Source: Pseudomonadota bacterium (GTDB lineage Bacteria; Pseudomonadota; Alphaproteobacteria; Rhodospirillales; Magnetospirillaceae). From it: a stretch of DNA of 64,000 bases. The stretch is taken from assembly GCA_021847015.1 (NCBI GenBank), contig JAJZVW010000016.1, positions 1-64,000 of the forward strand, written 5' to 3'. Under the pieces are notes generated by a model, which ran no database searches, had not been told where the DNA came from, and was given only the letters and a program-made list of their open reading frames with translations. Position numbers and translations under genes: made by a program. The stretch's first letter is position 1. The number at the start of each line of letters is the position of its first letter. Below, in pieces: positions 1 through 10,238 of this stretch.

Positions 1-21
1 CTGTCAGCCCGATCCGATGGC

Positions 22-59
22 GAGGGATCTTTCAGGCACTTTCGCGTGAAGGATCCCTC
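22..59. repeat. Hairpin-forming intergenic element upstream of argD
   Basis: Arms at 22-34 and 47-59 pair over 12 of 13 positions around a 12-base loop. The following 24 bases carry a related purine/pyrimidine block (CCGCTCCCTCGGGATGAC). This resembles short dispersed palindromic elements seen between genes in alphaproteobacteria. It could also be a terminator for a gene to the left of the window. No coding potential is evident. Confidence 0.45.
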
Positions 60-245
60 TGTCGCTCCGCTCCCTCGGGATGACAACATGCCCTGATGCC
101 GCATAATGAGAACCGCTGGCCAAAGCCCGCGACGGTTGACATTCGCAAGCCGGACGAGGATATTCCCTGCTTTCCTTCAGCGCGCCGGCATGCTTCGTCC
201 GTTGGACGGGGGCCCGCGCCTTTGGAGCACAGTGGAGAGCGAGCC

Positions 246-1418
246 GTGTTTCCTGTCGTGATGCCGACCTATGCGCGGGCCGATGTCGCCTTTGAACGGG
301 GCGAGGGTGCGTACCTCTGGTCGAGCGATGGGCGACGATTCCTCGATTTCGGTTCGGGCGTGGCCGTGACCGCGCTGGGCCATTGCCATCCCCGGCTGGT
401 GGCGGCCCTGCGGGAACAGGCGGGCAAGCTCTGGCACACCTCCAACATGTACCGCATCCCCGGCCAGGAGCGGGTGGCGGCCAAGCTGGTCGAGCGGACC
501 TTCGCCGACACGGCCTTCTTCTGCAATTCCGGCGCCGAGGCGGTCGAGTGCTGCCTCAAGATGGTGCGCAAGTACCATGACGCCACCGGCAACCCCGGGC
601 GCTACCGCGTCATCTGCGCCACCGGCGCCTTCCACGGCCGCACCCTGGCCACCATCGCCGCCGGGGGCCAGGAAAAGCATCTCAAGGGATTCGACCCGGT
701 GGTGGACGGCTTCGACCACGTCCCCTACGGCAACCTCAATGCCCTGCGCGCAGCGATCGGGCCCGAAACCGCCGCCATTCTGGTCGAACCCGTCCAGGGT
801 GAAGGCGGGATCGTCGCCGGCGACCCCGATTATCTGCGCCGGCTGCGCGCCACGGCCGACGAATACGGCCTTCTCCTCGTGTTCGACGAAGTGCAGACCG
901 GAATCGGCCGCACCGGCCGGCTGTTCGCCCACGAGCATGCCGGGGTCGCGCCCGACGTGATGGCGGTCGCCAAGGGTTTGGGCGGCGGTTTTCCGGTCGG
1001 CGCCTGCCTGGCGACGGCCAAGGCCGCGCAAGCGATGGTGGCCGGCAGCCACGGCTCGACCTTCGGCGGCAACCCGCTGGCCATGGCGGTGGCCGAAACC
1101 GTGCTGGAGGTGGTTCTCGAACCCGGCTTCCTGGCCGAGGTCGAGCGGATCGGCACCGCCCTGCGCGCCGGGCTCGACCGGCTCCAAGCCGCCTTCCCCG
1201 CCGCCATCGAGGAGGTGCGCGGCACCGGCCTGATGCTGGGGCTGAAATGCCGCATGGCCAACACCGACCTGATGGCCCGGCTGCTGGCCAACGGGCTGTT
1301 GACCGTAGCCGCCGGCGACAACGTCGTCCGGATTCTGCCGCCATTGATCGTCCGGGAGGCCGAGATCGAGGAAGGGCTCGACATCCTCTCGCGCACCCTG
1401 TCGCAGGTAACGCCATGA
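246..1418 (+). CDS. argD: Acetylornithine aminotransferase
   Basis: PLP-dependent class III aminotransferase, about 390 aa, the usual length. It makes N-acetylornithine from N-acetylglutamate semialdehyde in arginine synthesis and may also act on succinyldiaminopimelate. Visible family features are the N-terminal [16 protein letters not shown] stretch, CNSGAEAVE (cofactor phosphate site), [19 protein letters not shown] (aspartate binding the PLP ring nitrogen) and AKGLGGGFP with the Schiff-base lysine. The frame is open back to 96, but homology begins at [10 protein letters not shown] chose GTG at 246, which has GGAG eight bases upstream; ATG 261 is the alternative. The stop overlaps the argF start (ATGA), so the two are translationally coupled. 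Confidence 0.93.
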   Translation: MFPVVMPTYARADVAFERGEGAYLWSSDGRRFLDFGSGVAVTALGHCHPRLVAALREQAGKLWHTSNMYRIPGQERVAAKLVERTFADTAFFCNSGAEAVECCLKMVRKYHDATGNPGRYRVICATGAFHGRTLATIAAGGQEKHLKGFDPVVDGFDHVPYGNLNALRAAIGPETAAILVEPVQGEGGIVAGDPDYLRRLRATADEYGLLLVFDEVQTGIGRTGRLFAHEHAGVAPDVMAVAKGLGGGFPVGACLATAKAAQAMVAGSHGSTFGGNPLAMAVAETVLEVVLEPGFLAEVERIGTALRAGLDRLQAAFPAAIEEVRGTGLMLGLKCRMANTDLMARLLANGLLTVAAGDNVVRILPPLIVREAEIEEGLDILSRTLSQVTP

Positions 1419-2350
1419 ATGCCGCTCCCCGTGAGGGCCGCAACGGCCCCGTCCGCCACTTTCTCGATCTGGACCGGTTCGACACGCCGACCCTGCGCCG
1501 TGTTCTCGATCTCGGCGCCGCCTACAAGCGCGGTGAATGTCCGCACGGCGACAAGCGTCCCCTGGACGGCCGCACCCTGGCGATGATCTTCGAGAAGCCG
1601 TCCACCCGCACCCGGGTGTCGTTCGAAGCGGGCATGAAGCAACTGGGCGGCGACGTCATCATGTTGAGCCGGGTCGACACCCAGTTAGGCCGGGGCGAAA
1701 CCATTTCCGACACGGCGCGTGTGCTGTCGCGCTACGTGGACGCCATCATGATCCGCACCGACGATCCGGCGAAGCTGTCGGAACTGTCCAGCCACGCCAC
1801 GATTCCGGTTATCAACGGGCTGACCGATCAATCCCATCCGTGCCAAGTGATGGCGGACATCATGACCTTCGAGGAGCATCGCGGCTCGCTCGACGGCAAG
1901 GTCGTGACCTGGAGCGGCGACGGCAACAACGTCGCCGCGAGCTGGATTCAGGCGGCCGCCCATTTCGGATTCGAAATCCGCATCGCCTGCCCGCCGTCCC
2001 TGCGCCCCGCCGAAGGCGCGGTCGCCTGGGCGCGGGCCAAGGGCGGCAAGGTCGTCGTCATGGACGACCCCAAGGCCGCCGCCCTGGGCGCCGACCTGAT
2101 CGTCACCGACACCTGGGTCTCCATGGGCTGCCAGGACAAGAACCGTCCGGCCCTGCTCGCACCCTATCAGGTCAACGAGGCGCTGATGGCGCTGGCCGCC
2201 CCCGGGGCCCTGTTCATGCATTGCCTGCCCGCCCACCGGGGCGAGGAAGTCACCGACGCGGTGATGGACGGTCCGCAATCGGTGGTGTGGGACGAGGCGG
2301 AAAACCGCCTGCACGTTCAAAAGGGCATTCTCACCTGGTGCTTGTTGTGA
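1415..2350 (+). CDS. argF: Ornithine carbamoyltransferase
   Basis: Cytosolic enzyme joining carbamoyl phosphate and ornithine to give citrulline, the sixth step of arginine synthesis. The 311 aa length is normal. It carries the carbamoyl-phosphate site STRTRVSFE, the HPCQ motif and the ornithine-site [11 protein letters not shown] motif near the C-terminus. ATG 1415 overlaps the argD stop, and the TGA overlaps the GTG of hslO. The three genes argD-argF-hslO therefore form one tightly coupled operon, an arrangement familiar in alphaproteobacteria. Confidence 0.95.
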   Translation: MNAAPREGRNGPVRHFLDLDRFDTPTLRRVLDLGAAYKRGECPHGDKRPLDGRTLAMIFEKPSTRTRVSFEAGMKQLGGDVIMLSRVDTQLGRGETISDTARVLSRYVDAIMIRTDDPAKLSELSSHATIPVINGLTDQSHPCQVMADIMTFEEHRGSLDGKVVTWSGDGNNVAASWIQAAAHFGFEIRIACPPSLRPAEGAVAWARAKGGKVVVMDDPKAAALGADLIVTDTWVSMGCQDKNRPALLAPYQVNEALMALAAPGALFMHCLPAHRGEEVTDAVMDGPQSVVWDEAENRLHVQKGILTWCLL

Positions 2351-3270
2351 GCGGCGGCGAGCCGGACGTTCTGGTTCCTTTTCATATCGGTGGCGGTGCG
2401 GTCCGGGGGCGCCTGGTCCGCCTGGGACCCGCGGTCGACGCCATCCTCGGCGGGCACGGCTATCCGCCCGAGGTGGGCCGGCTCCTGGCCGAAGCCTTGG
2501 CGCTCGCCGCCGTTCTGGCGGGTTCCCTCAAATACCAGGGCGTCTTCACCGTGCAGGCGCAGGGAGACGGCCCGGTTTCTCTGGTCGTCGCGGACGTCAC
2601 CAGCGGCGGGCACATGCGCGGCTATGCGCGTTTCGACGAGGCCCGGCTGGCCCAGGCGGTGTCCGCGGGCGGGGTTTCCCTGTCCGTCCCCGCCCTCCTC
2701 GGCTCGGGCTACCTCGCGTTCACCGTCGACCAGGGCCCCAACACCGATCGCTACCAGGGCATCGTCGAGCTGGCCGGTACGACCCTGGCCGAATGCGCCC
2801 ATCGTTATTTTGCCAAATCCGAGCAGCTCGACACCGCCGTGATGATCGCCGCCCGCCAGCCCGCGGCGGGCGAGGGTTGGCTCGTGTCCGCCCTGATGGT
2901 GCAACGGATGCCGGGCGACATGCCGGGCAGCCCCATCCTTACCGCCGAGGAGGCCGAAGACGGATGGCGCCGCGCCCAGATCCTGATGGCCAGCCTCGCC
3001 ACCGCCGAGATGCTGGACCGAACCGTCGCGGCCGAACGGCTGTTGTGGCGGCTCTATCACGCGGAAGGCCTCCACGTTTCCGCCCACCGCCCGCTTGAGG
3101 CGAAATGCCGGTGTTCGCGCGCCAAAGTCGCCGGAACCCTGCGCTCGTTCCCGCGGGAGGAAGTGGAGTCGCTGGCGGAGAAGGATGGAGAAGTCGCCGT
3201 CACCTGCGAGTTCTGCAAGACCGTCTACCGGTTCGACCGCAGCGGCCTCGACGAGGTCTATTCGGCTTGA
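2347..3270 (+). CDS. hslO: Redox-regulated molecular chaperone Hsp33
   Basis: Cytoplasmic holdase chaperone activated by oxidation. The 307 aa protein matches the Hsp33 fold, with the substrate-binding domain over roughly residues 1-235. The C-terminal zinc switch shows as CRC (near residue 255) and CEFC (near 290), the CxC...CxxC cysteine set that releases zinc on oxidation. The GTG start at 2347 overlaps the argF TGA; no better start lies downstream before the conserved N-terminus. Coupling a redox chaperone to arginine genes is a conserved neighbourhood rather than evidence of shared function. Confidence 0.92.
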   Translation: MSGGEPDVLVPFHIGGGAVRGRLVRLGPAVDAILGGHGYPPEVGRLLAEALALAAVLAGSLKYQGVFTVQAQGDGPVSLVVADVTSGGHMRGYARFDEARLAQAVSAGGVSLSVPALLGSGYLAFTVDQGPNTDRYQGIVELAGTTLAECAHRYFAKSEQLDTAVMIAARQPAAGEGWLVSALMVQRMPGDMPGSPILTAEEAEDGWRRAQILMASLATAEMLDRTVAAERLLWRLYHAEGLHVSAHRPLEAKCRCSRAKVAGTLRSFPREEVESLAEKDGEVAVTCEFCKTVYRFDRSGLDEVYSA

Positions 3271-3329
3271 CGCCTACGGCGCGCGTGCCAGAATACGCCC
3301 TTGATTTCCACTGGACCCACGAGAACCCG

Positions 3330-3926
3330 ATGACCGCACGTCCCATCCGGCTGGTGATGGCGCTGGCCGCTGTGCTCGCGCTGGGCGCTTGCGAAAGCAA
3401 GCCGCCGGTACAGAAGCTTCCTCCGATCAGCTTTGCCGGCAAGGCGCCGATCCAGCTCGACGTCGGTCAGTTGGAAATCGTGTCGGAATACCAGCCTCCC
3501 GGCCACGCCCCCAATTACGAGCACCTGATGCAGATTTCGCCGGGAGCGGCGGCAGTGCAATGGGCCAAGGACCGGCTTAAGCCGATGGGCCGCACCGGCT
3601 ACGCCCATGTCGTCATCCGGGACGCCAGCGTCATCCGGACGGCCCTGAAGACCGACAAGGGCATCACCGGCCTCTTCAAGGAGGAGCAGGGCGAGCGTTA
3701 CGACGGCTCCCTCGACGTGGTCATCCAGATCCAGGACGAACGTCACATGACCTTGGGCGAGGTCGAAGCCCGCGCCACCCGCTCGCGCACCGTGCCCGAG
3801 GGCGCCACGGTCAACGAGCGTGACCGCGACCTCTACGAAATCACCGAAGGGCTGGTCCGGGACGTCGATTCCCAGATGGACGGGCTCATCCACGGCTATC
3901 TGGCCCGCTGGGTTCTGCAACAATAG
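3330..3926 (+). CDS. Predicted lipoprotein of unknown function
   Basis: 198 aa protein with a lipoprotein signal: basic N-terminus, hydrophobic run and lipobox LGAC (cysteine near residue 21), so it is probably anchored in the outer or inner membrane facing the periplasm. The mature part is soluble and charged, without a motif I can name. ATG 3330 is chosen because the signal peptide starts there; the upstream open frame only reads out of hslO. It faces trkH tail to tail across a strong hairpin. Confidence 0.75.
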   Translation: MTARPIRLVMALAAVLALGACESKPPVQKLPPISFAGKAPIQLDVGQLEIVSEYQPPGHAPNYEHLMQISPGAAAVQWAKDRLKPMGRTGYAHVVIRDASVIRTALKTDKGITGLFKEEQGERYDGSLDVVIQIQDERHMTLGEVEARATRSRTVPEGATVNERDRDLYEITEGLVRDVDSQMDGLIHGYLARWVLQQ

Positions 3927-3934
3927 GCCGCCGC

Positions 3935-3969
3935 CGGTCCGCGCGGTGCCTTGGGCTTCGCGCGGACCG
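3935..3969. terminator. Bidirectional hairpin terminator between convergent genes
   Basis: Perfect 11-bp arms CGGTCCGCGCG (3935-3945) and CGCGCGGACCG (3959-3969) with a 13-base loop. It sits exactly in the gap between the lipoprotein stop and the convergent trkH stop. There is no T-run, so termination may depend on Rho or on the stem alone. Confidence 0.6.
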
Positions 3970-3971
3970 TC

Positions 3972-5420
3972 CTATTGCTTCCAGAAGGTCGGCACGAACA
4001 GGACGAGCAGCGGAAAGATTTCCAGGCGGCCGAAGATCATCCCGGCGGCCAGCAGCCATTTGGCCGCATCGGGGAGCGCCGCCAAATTGCTGCCGGGACC
4101 GACCGCCGCCCCCAAGCCTACGCCGAGATTGGCGATGGCGCCGACGGCGCCCGAAATGGCGCTGATGAAATCGAGGCCGACCAGCCCCAGGCCCATGGCC
4201 AGCGCCGCGAACGCCATCGCGAAGACGAACAGGAACCCCATCACCGATTCGGGGATGTCGTCGGCGATGGGCCGGCGGTTGAAACTGGCGATCAGGATCG
4301 CATGGGGGCGCAGCAGACGGCGCATCTGCACCAGCGCTTCCGTCAGCAGGAGCTGGAGGCGGAAGACCTTGATCCCGCCCGTGGTCGAGCCGGCGCACCC
4401 GCCGAGAAAGGCGAGAAAGAGCAGGACCGCCGCGGGGATGCCCGTCCAGCCGCCGTAATCGATCGTCGTGAACCCGGTCCCCGTCATCACCGACGCCACG
4501 GTGAAGGTGCCGTAGCGCAGGGCCTCGCCGGCCGTGAAATGACGGCTGACGGCCAGCCAAAGGGAAACGGCCAAGGCGCCGGCCAACATCACCCCCAGAT
4601 ACCAGCGCACCTGCGCATCGCGGAACAAGGCCCCCACGTTCCCGCGCACGGCGCGGAAAAAGAGCAGAAAAGGCAACCCGCCCAGAACCATGCCGGCAGT
4701 GACGATCGCGTCGATGGCCGCGCTCCGGTAATGGCCGACGGAGGAATCCCAGGTGGAAAAGCCCCCCGTGGAAATGGTCGCCATGGCGTGAATCCAGGCG
4801 TCGAAGCCGGTCATCCCCGCCAGCCACAACAACAGCCCAAGCACCGCCGTGATCGCCGCGTAGACACCGATCAGGGTGCTGCCGATGCGGGCCGCCCTGG
4901 GCGCCATCTTTTCCACCGGCGAGAGCATTTCGATACGGAAGATCTGCATGCCGCCGATCCGCAGCGCCGGCAGGATCGCGGTCGCCATCGCCAGGGTGCC
5001 GACGCCCCCCAGCCATTGCAGGACACCTCGCCACAGCAACAGGCCGGGAGGCAGGCGTTCGAGCGGCGCCAGCATGGTGGCGCTGGTGGCGGTCACGCCG
5101 CAGGTGGCCTCGAAAAAGGCGTCGGCCGCCGGCAAATGGGCGTCGCCGAAAGCGAACGGAAGCGCGGCGAAGACGCACGGCATCAGCCAGCCCAGGGCGA
5201 TGGCCAGGTAGGCCTGCCGCACCGTCAAGTCCGCCCAGCGGGACCGCATGCCGAGCACGAAGGCCAGTCCGACGAACACGGTGAGGCCCGCCGACAGGAC
5301 GAACACCCTCCACTCGCCGAATCCGGCCACCGCATCGGCCACGGCGGGCGCCCCCATACTGGCGGCCAGCACCACCAGCACCCAGCCGACAACCTGAAGG
5401 ACGGGACGGAAATCGACCAT
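3972..5420 (-). CDS. trkH: TrkH-family cation uptake subunit (copy 1, atypical filter)
   Basis: 482 aa polytopic inner-membrane protein of the SKT family with four membrane-pore-membrane repeats, ending in the typical RLEIFPLLVLF segment. Pore loops are visible as CGVTATSATM (P1), ISTGGFST (P2), MTGTGFTT (P3) and AIANLGVGLG (P4). Known TrkH proteins carry glycine at the key filter position of each loop (TTxGAT in P1). Here that position is Ser113 (codon 5082-5084, AGC), while the adjacent paralogue keeps Gly117 in a gap-free alignment. It lies three bases downstream of copy 2, so the two are co-transcribed and may form a heterodimer. The regulatory subunit TrkA is not in this window. Ion selectivity cannot be stated from sequence alone. 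Confidence 0.88.
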   Translation of the reverse strand: MVDFRPVLQVVGWVLVVLAASMGAPAVADAVAGFGEWRVFVLSAGLTVFVGLAFVLGMRSRWADLTVRQAYLAIALGWLMPCVFAALPFAFGDAHLPAADAFFEATCGVTATSATMLAPLERLPPGLLLWRGVLQWLGGVGTLAMATAILPALRIGGMQIFRIEMLSPVEKMAPRAARIGSTLIGVYAAITAVLGLLLWLAGMTGFDAWIHAMATISTGGFSTWDSSVGHYRSAAIDAIVTAGMVLGGLPFLLFFRAVRGNVGALFRDAQVRWYLGVMLAGALAVSLWLAVSRHFTAGEALRYGTFTVASVMTGTGFTTIDYGGWTGIPAAVLLFLAFLGGCAGSTTGGIKVFRLQLLLTEALVQMRRLLRPHAILIASFNRRPIADDIPESVMGFLFVFAMAFAALAMGLGLVGLDFISAISGAVGAIANLGVGLGAAVGPGSNLAALPDAAKWLLAAGMIFGRLEIFPLLVLFVPTFWKQ

Positions 5421-5423
5421 CGC

Positions 5424-6881
5424 CTATTCCCGCCAGAACGTCTTGGTGAACAGGACCAGCACCGTGAACACCTCGAGGCGGCCGACCAGCATCTCGAAGG
5501 CCAGGACCCATTTGGCGGCGTCGGGCAGCCTTCGGTAACCGGAGCCTCCCCCGGTCAGGTCACCCACACCGGGACCGCCATTGCCGAGCGCCGAGGCCGA
5601 TCCCGAAAGAGCCGTCACCAGATCCACCCCCGTCATGGTCAGCAGGACGACGTGAACGGCGAAGATGACGATATAGAGAATCACGAAGGCCAGCACCGAA
5701 TCGACGACCGGGTCGGTGACGCGGCGGCGGTTGAAGTCGATGACGAAGACCCCGTGCGGGTGGAGGAGGCGCTTCACCTGCACCTTGGCCATCTGGAACA
5801 GGACTTGCCAGCGGAAGATCTTGATCGCGCCCGATGTCGATCCGGTGCAGCCGCCGACGAAGGCGAGAAGAAAGAACGCCACATGGGCGAAGCTGCCCCA
5901 CCGGGTGACGTCGCCGGTGACGAAACCCGTGGTGGTGACGACGGAAACCACGCCGAAGGCCGCTTCGCGCAGGCTGTCGCCCAGCGACCAATCGCTGGAC
6001 GCCCAGCGCCAGACACCAAGAAGCACGGCGAAGAACGCCAACAGGCCGAGGTAGGTGCGGAACTGGCTGTCCTCGAGAAGAACCGTGCGGCGCCGGCTCC
6101 AGACGGTGACGAACAGGGGAAACGGCGAACCGCCCAGCACCATGGACGCGACCGCCACCCACCGCGCGCCCGAGCCCCAATGCCCCAACGATTCGTCCGA
6201 GGTGGAAAATCCGCCTGTGGACAAGGCGGACATGGCGTGGCACAGGGCGTCGAACCGCCCCATGCCGGCCGCCCAGAACGCCACCGCCGACAGGCCGGTC
6301 AGGAGCGCGTAGACGGCCACCACCGACATCGCCACCTGGGAAACGCGGGGGCCGATCTTTTCCGTCTTGTCGGAGCTTTCCATCTTAAAGAGCTGCATGC
6401 CGCCGATGCGCAGCAGCGGCAGGATGGCCACGGCCATGACGATGATGCCCAGGCCCCCCAGCCAGTTCAGCAATGCCCGCCACAGCAGGATGCCTTTGGG
6501 AGCCGCATCCAGGCCGACGATCACGGTGGCACCCGAGGTGGTAAGACCGCTCATGGCCTCGAACACGCTGTCGGTGAAGGACATGTCCAAGACCGAAAAG
6601 GCGAACGGCAGAGCGGCGCACAAGGCGCCCAGGGCCCAGGCGGAAACGGTCAGAAGGAAGGCGCTGCGGCTTTCCAGCCGGAAACGGCCGCCGGGACGGC
6701 TGCCGAGGATGAGCGTTCCGCCGAGGAACCCGGTGGCCGATGCGCCGGCGAGGAACACTTCCCAATCCAGATTCTCGGACCACGCGTCCACCGCCGCGGG
6801 GATGCCCATCGCCGCGGCGAGAATCAGCAGCAGGAAGCCATTGATGAACAGGACCGGCCGGAGATCGAGCACGTTAGTCAT
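5424..6881 (-). CDS. trkH: TrkH-family potassium uptake subunit (copy 2, canonical filter)
   Basis: 485 aa inner-membrane potassium channel-like subunit of the Trk system, working with the cytoplasmic NAD-binding TrkA. All four filter loops look canonical: LTTSGATV, LSTGGFST, TTTGFVTG and ALGNGGPG. The C-terminus RLEVFTVLVLF is the family signature. It is the first gene of the two-gene trkH unit; its promoter must lie in the gap that carries the two long inverted repeats at 6898-7016. Start MTNVLDLRPV matches the N-terminus of copy 1 (MVDFRPVLQV). Confidence 0.9.
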   Translation of the reverse strand: MTNVLDLRPVLFINGFLLLILAAAMGIPAAVDAWSENLDWEVFLAGASATGFLGGTLILGSRPGGRFRLESRSAFLLTVSAWALGALCAALPFAFSVLDMSFTDSVFEAMSGLTTSGATVIVGLDAAPKGILLWRALLNWLGGLGIIVMAVAILPLLRIGGMQLFKMESSDKTEKIGPRVSQVAMSVVAVYALLTGLSAVAFWAAGMGRFDALCHAMSALSTGGFSTSDESLGHWGSGARWVAVASMVLGGSPFPLFVTVWSRRRTVLLEDSQFRTYLGLLAFFAVLLGVWRWASSDWSLGDSLREAAFGVVSVVTTTGFVTGDVTRWGSFAHVAFFLLAFVGGCTGSTSGAIKIFRWQVLFQMAKVQVKRLLHPHGVFVIDFNRRRVTDPVVDSVLAFVILYIVIFAVHVVLLTMTGVDLVTALSGSASALGNGGPGVGDLTGGGSGYRRLPDAAKWVLAFEMLVGRLEVFTVLVLFTKTFWRE

Positions 6882-6897
6882 CCGCTAGTGGTCCGAT

Positions 6898-6935
6898 CCC
6901 GACAAAAGGTTCATGAGCTTGAACCTTTTGTCGGG
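6898..6935. repeat. Perfect 16-bp inverted repeat upstream of trkH
   Basis: Arms CCCGACAAAAGGTTCA (6898-6913) and TGAACCTTTTGTCGGG (6920-6935) are exact reverse complements around a 6-base loop. It begins 17 bases before the trkH start codon, so on the minus strand it would form a stem in the leader RNA next to the ribosome-binding region, or act as a palindromic operator. Confidence 0.75.
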
Positions 6936-6960
6936 TGAATCGGCCCACAAAATCAATGAA

Positions 6961-7016
6961 TTGTGCACCGACACATTCGGAGGGTCGGTGCACCTTCCGA
7001 ATGTGTCGGTGCACAA
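6961..7016. repeat. Perfect 21-bp inverted repeat with a third half-site in the loop
   Basis: Arms at 6961-6981 and 6996-7016 are exact reverse complements; the 14-base loop contains a further GTCGGTGCAC copy (6984-6993) identical to part of the right arm (7005-7014). The element therefore holds three copies of one 10-mer, two direct and one inverted. It lies between the end of the aldolase operon (7079, minus strand) and the trkH promoter region. It could be a terminator, an operator with repeated sites, or a small mobile palindrome. Confidence 0.75.
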
Positions 7017-7078
7017 GGTGCAAGACCTATGTCCCGGTTCCGCCGGCCTGTCCAGGGGGAATCCATCGCATCGCCCCG

Positions 7079-9133
7079 TCAGCGCAGGCTGGCTTCGATG
7101 TTTCCCCCATCGACGGTCACCGTGCAGGCCGTGGTCTTCGACGCGCGCGCGAGCCACAAGAAGGCATCCGCGACATCCTCGGCGAACACTTCGCGCCCCA
7201 GCAGGTTGCCGCCCATGTAATCCTTTTCGGTCAGCCCGCGCGCCTTGGAGCGGCTGGCGATCATGGCGTCGGTGAGCAGGCCGGAGCGGATGCGGTCGGC
7301 GTTCACCGCATTGGCGCGGATGCCGTCGCGGCCGTGATCGAGGGCATACTGTTTCATCAGGAACAGGGTCGCCGCCTTCGGCAGCCCATAGGGGCCGAAC
7401 GCCTTGCCGGGATTGAGGGCCTGTTTGGACGTGTTGAACAGCAGGCAGCCGCCCGTCCCCTGCGCCATCATCACCCGCACGGCATTCCGGGCGACGGTCT
7501 GGTGGGCGAAGAAGTTCAACTCGAACGATTCCCTCAACACGGAATCGTCCACCTCCCCCACGACCCCTTGCCAGGCCGCCCCGGCATTGGACACCACCAC
7601 GTCGATTCCGCCGAATGCCGCGCACACCGCGTCGAAGACCTCGCGCACCGCCCGCGGATCGGTGACGTCGCACGCAAGCCCAAGGGCGGCGGGGCCGCAT
7701 TCCCTGGCGGTCGCGGCCGCCGAAGCGGGATCGCGGTCGAGCACGGCGACCTCCGCGCCCTGGGCGGCGAAGGCCTTGGCGGTGGCGGCGCCGATCCCGG
7801 ACCCCCCCCCCGTCACCACCACGACCTGGCGGGCGAACGGCTTCTCGCCGCCCTTGCCGAGCTTGGCCTGCTCCAGCGACCAGTACTCCATGTCGAACAA
7901 ATCCGCCTCGGGCAGGGGCTGGAAGGTACCCACCGCCTCGGCGTCGGCGATGGTCTCGGCCGTGTTAAGGGCGATGTCGGCGGCGATCGCCGCATCCTTT
8001 TTCGAGGCGCCGACGCCGAACAGCCCAACCCCCGGCACCAGAACCACCCGCGGCAAGGGATCGAGTTCGGTCTTGGCCGGTGTGGCCGCGGCATTGTTGC
8101 GGGCGAAATAGGCATGGTAGCGGGCCACGTAGGAGTCCACGGCCGCGCGCGCGGCATTCCGCCATTCCTCCAGCCTCCCGGCTTCGGGAGCGGGGAGGAT
8201 GACCGGCCAGTTCTTGGTGCGGATGGTATGGTCCGGCGTGACCACGCCCCGCTGGGAATAGCGCGCCAAATCCCGCCCGTCCACATAGGCGCGGACGGCC
8301 GCGCCGCCCCGGAAATCCAGCACCCAGCGCCGCCAAGCCCCGTCGCCCCGATCCTCGGCCAGCAGCCCGCGCACCAGCGGCGCGATGTCCGCGACGCCGG
8401 CCGGCCGTTCCGGCAGCGCCGCCGGAACGAAGGCGGGCTTGCGGTTCCGTTTCAACCGCTCCTCGGCCAGGGTGACCATGGCGGCCATCCGCTCGTAAGC
8501 CTCGCGGGCGGTGGCGCCGAAGGTGAAGATGCCGTGCTTGACCAGGATCAGCCCCTCGACCGAGGGGTCGCGCTCGAACACCTCGGCGGCCTTCTTGGCG
8601 AGCTGGAAGCCGGGCATGATGTAAGGCACGTAGCCCATGCGCGCGCCATAGACGTCGCGGCACAGGGCCTCGCCGTCGGGCTGGTCGGTGAGCGACAGCA
8701 CCGCGGTGGAATGGGTGTGGTCGATGAATTTATGGGGCAGGAAGGCGTGGAGCAGGGTCTCCACCGAGGGATTGGGCGCCGTCGCGTCCAGCAGGTTGCC
8801 GCGCTGGAAATTCACCATGTCCTCATCGGACAGCCTCTCCAGCCGGCGCAGCTTGAGCAGCGGCGCGAGGCGTACCGCCGGCAGACCGGCCGGCTCGATC
8901 CGCCCCATGTCCCAGCCCGATCCCTTCACGCACAGGACGTCGACCGGCTCGCCGAGAAGGTCGGGAATGGCCGTCTTGACCGATGTGTTGCCGCCGCCGT
9001 GCAACACCAGCCGGGAATCGGCGCCCAGCAGCCGCGTGGTGTAGACCCGGAGCGCCACGTCGCGGTTGACGCCCTCGGCGGCGTACCGGGCGGCGAAAGC
9101 GTCGGCTTCGATGTCGGACCACTGGGACTTCAT
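7079..9133 (-). CDS. Bifunctional class II aldolase / short-chain dehydrogenase
   Basis: 684 aa fusion. Residues about 1-390 are a class II (zinc) sugar-phosphate aldolase domain: GGGNTSVK phosphate site, HTHST (zinc histidines near 140) and KHGIFTFG (third histidine near 208). Residues about 430-684 are an [11 protein letters not shown] nucleotide site, NAG, FNTS serine and YGLPK (Tyr and Lys of the catalytic set). Family members are often annotated rhamnulose-1-phosphate aldolase/alcohol dehydrogenase, but no rhamnose gene is nearby. It is coupled to mtnA by a 4-base overlap and is last in mtnP-mtnA-aldolase. Context suggests cleavage of 5-deoxyribulose-1-phosphate or 5-methylthioribulose-1-phosphate to DHAP plus an aldehyde, with the SDR acting on the aldehyde. 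Substrate is inference. Confidence 0.85.
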   Translation of the reverse strand: MKSQWSDIEADAFAARYAAEGVNRDVALRVYTTRLLGADSRLVLHGGGNTSVKTAIPDLLGEPVDVLCVKGSGWDMGRIEPAGLPAVRLAPLLKLRRLERLSDEDMVNFQRGNLLDATAPNPSVETLLHAFLPHKFIDHTHSTAVLSLTDQPDGEALCRDVYGARMGYVPYIMPGFQLAKKAAEVFERDPSVEGLILVKHGIFTFGATAREAYERMAAMVTLAEERLKRNRKPAFVPAALPERPAGVADIAPLVRGLLAEDRGDGAWRRWVLDFRGGAAVRAYVDGRDLARYSQRGVVTPDHTIRTKNWPVILPAPEAGRLEEWRNAARAAVDSYVARYHAYFARNNAAATPAKTELDPLPRVVLVPGVGLFGVGASKKDAAIAADIALNTAETIADAEAVGTFQPLPEADLFDMEYWSLEQAKLGKGGEKPFARQVVVVTGGGSGIGAATAKAFAAQGAEVAVLDRDPASAAATARECGPAALGLACDVTDPRAVREVFDAVCAAFGGIDVVVSNAGAAWQGVVGEVDDSVLRESFELNFFAHQTVARNAVRVMMAQGTGGCLLFNTSKQALNPGKAFGPYGLPKAATLFLMKQYALDHGRDGIRANAVNADRIRSGLLTDAMIASRSKARGLTEKDYMGGNLLGREVFAEDVADAFLWLARASKTTACTVTVDGGNIEASLR

Positions 9134-10238
9134 CGGTATTCTCGCGCCTTTTCGGGGAACAACGCCGCCAATCCGTCACGGCTGGCGGGACATGAGCCCC
9201 GCTCGGTGATGAGGAACGTCACCAGCCGTGCGGGGGTGACGTCGAAGGCGTAGTTGGCGGCCGGCGATCCGTCGGGAGTGAGTTGAACGGTAGCCGGAGC
9301 GCCGTTGCCGGCCTTGCCGGCGATATGGGTGACTTCGGCGGGGTCCCTCTGTTCGATGGGGATTTCCGCCAGGCCGTCGGCGACGGTCCAGTCGATGGTC
9401 GGGCTGGGCAGGGCGACCGCGAACGGCACGCCGTTGTCCTTGGCCGCCAGAGCCTTCAGGTAGGTGCCGATCTTGTTGCAGACGTCGCCGTTGCGGGTGG
9501 TGCGGTCGGTGCCGACGATGACGAGATCGACCATCCCGTGCTGCATCAGATGGCCGCCGGTATTGTCGGAAATGACCGTATGCGGCACGCCGTGCCAGTT
9601 CAGCTCGCGCGCCGTCAGCGATGCGCCCTGATTGCGCGGGCGGGTCTCATCCACCCAGACATGGATGGGCAGACCGGCATCGAATGCCTTGTAGATAGGG
9701 GCGATCGCGGTGCCCCAATCCACCGTCGCCAGCCAGCCGGCGTTGCAATGGGTCAGCACGTTGATCCGCTCCGCGCCCTTGGCCTTCCTTTCGGCCCAGA
9801 TGCGTTCGATCAGGCGCAGGCCGTGATCGCCGATGGCCGAATTGATGGCCACGTCCTCGTCGGCGATGGCCGCGGCGCGGGCATAGGCCGCGCCCACACG
9901 CTCAGGCACCGGCACCGGCAACAGGGCCGCCATCATCCCGTCGAGCGCCCACTTCAGATTGATGGCGGTGGGACGGGTGGCATGGAGCACGGCATAGGCC
10001 GAGCGCAGCGCGACGTCCGAGGCGTCGGCGCGCGCCGCCAGGGCCATGCCGTAGGCGGCGGTCGCGCCGATCAGCGGCGCGCCGCGCACCCACATGTCCT
10101 TGATGGCGCGGGCGGCGTCCTCCAAGGAGCGCAGCGTCACCGTCACGAACTCGTGAGGCAGCCGCGTCTGGTCGATGATCTCCACCCCCCATCCGTCGGC
10201 GGCCAGCCAGATGGTGCGATAGGCCGTGCCGTTGATCT

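Noticed and set aside
3951-6938. A 995-codon open frame on the + strand opposite the two trkH genes
   Set aside because: Its product is rich in His, Gln, Arg and Gly with no membrane or domain pattern; it is the antisense shadow of GC-rich codons. The same applies to the long + frames at 17738-20422 and 20488-23481 and the - frame at 61819-63957.
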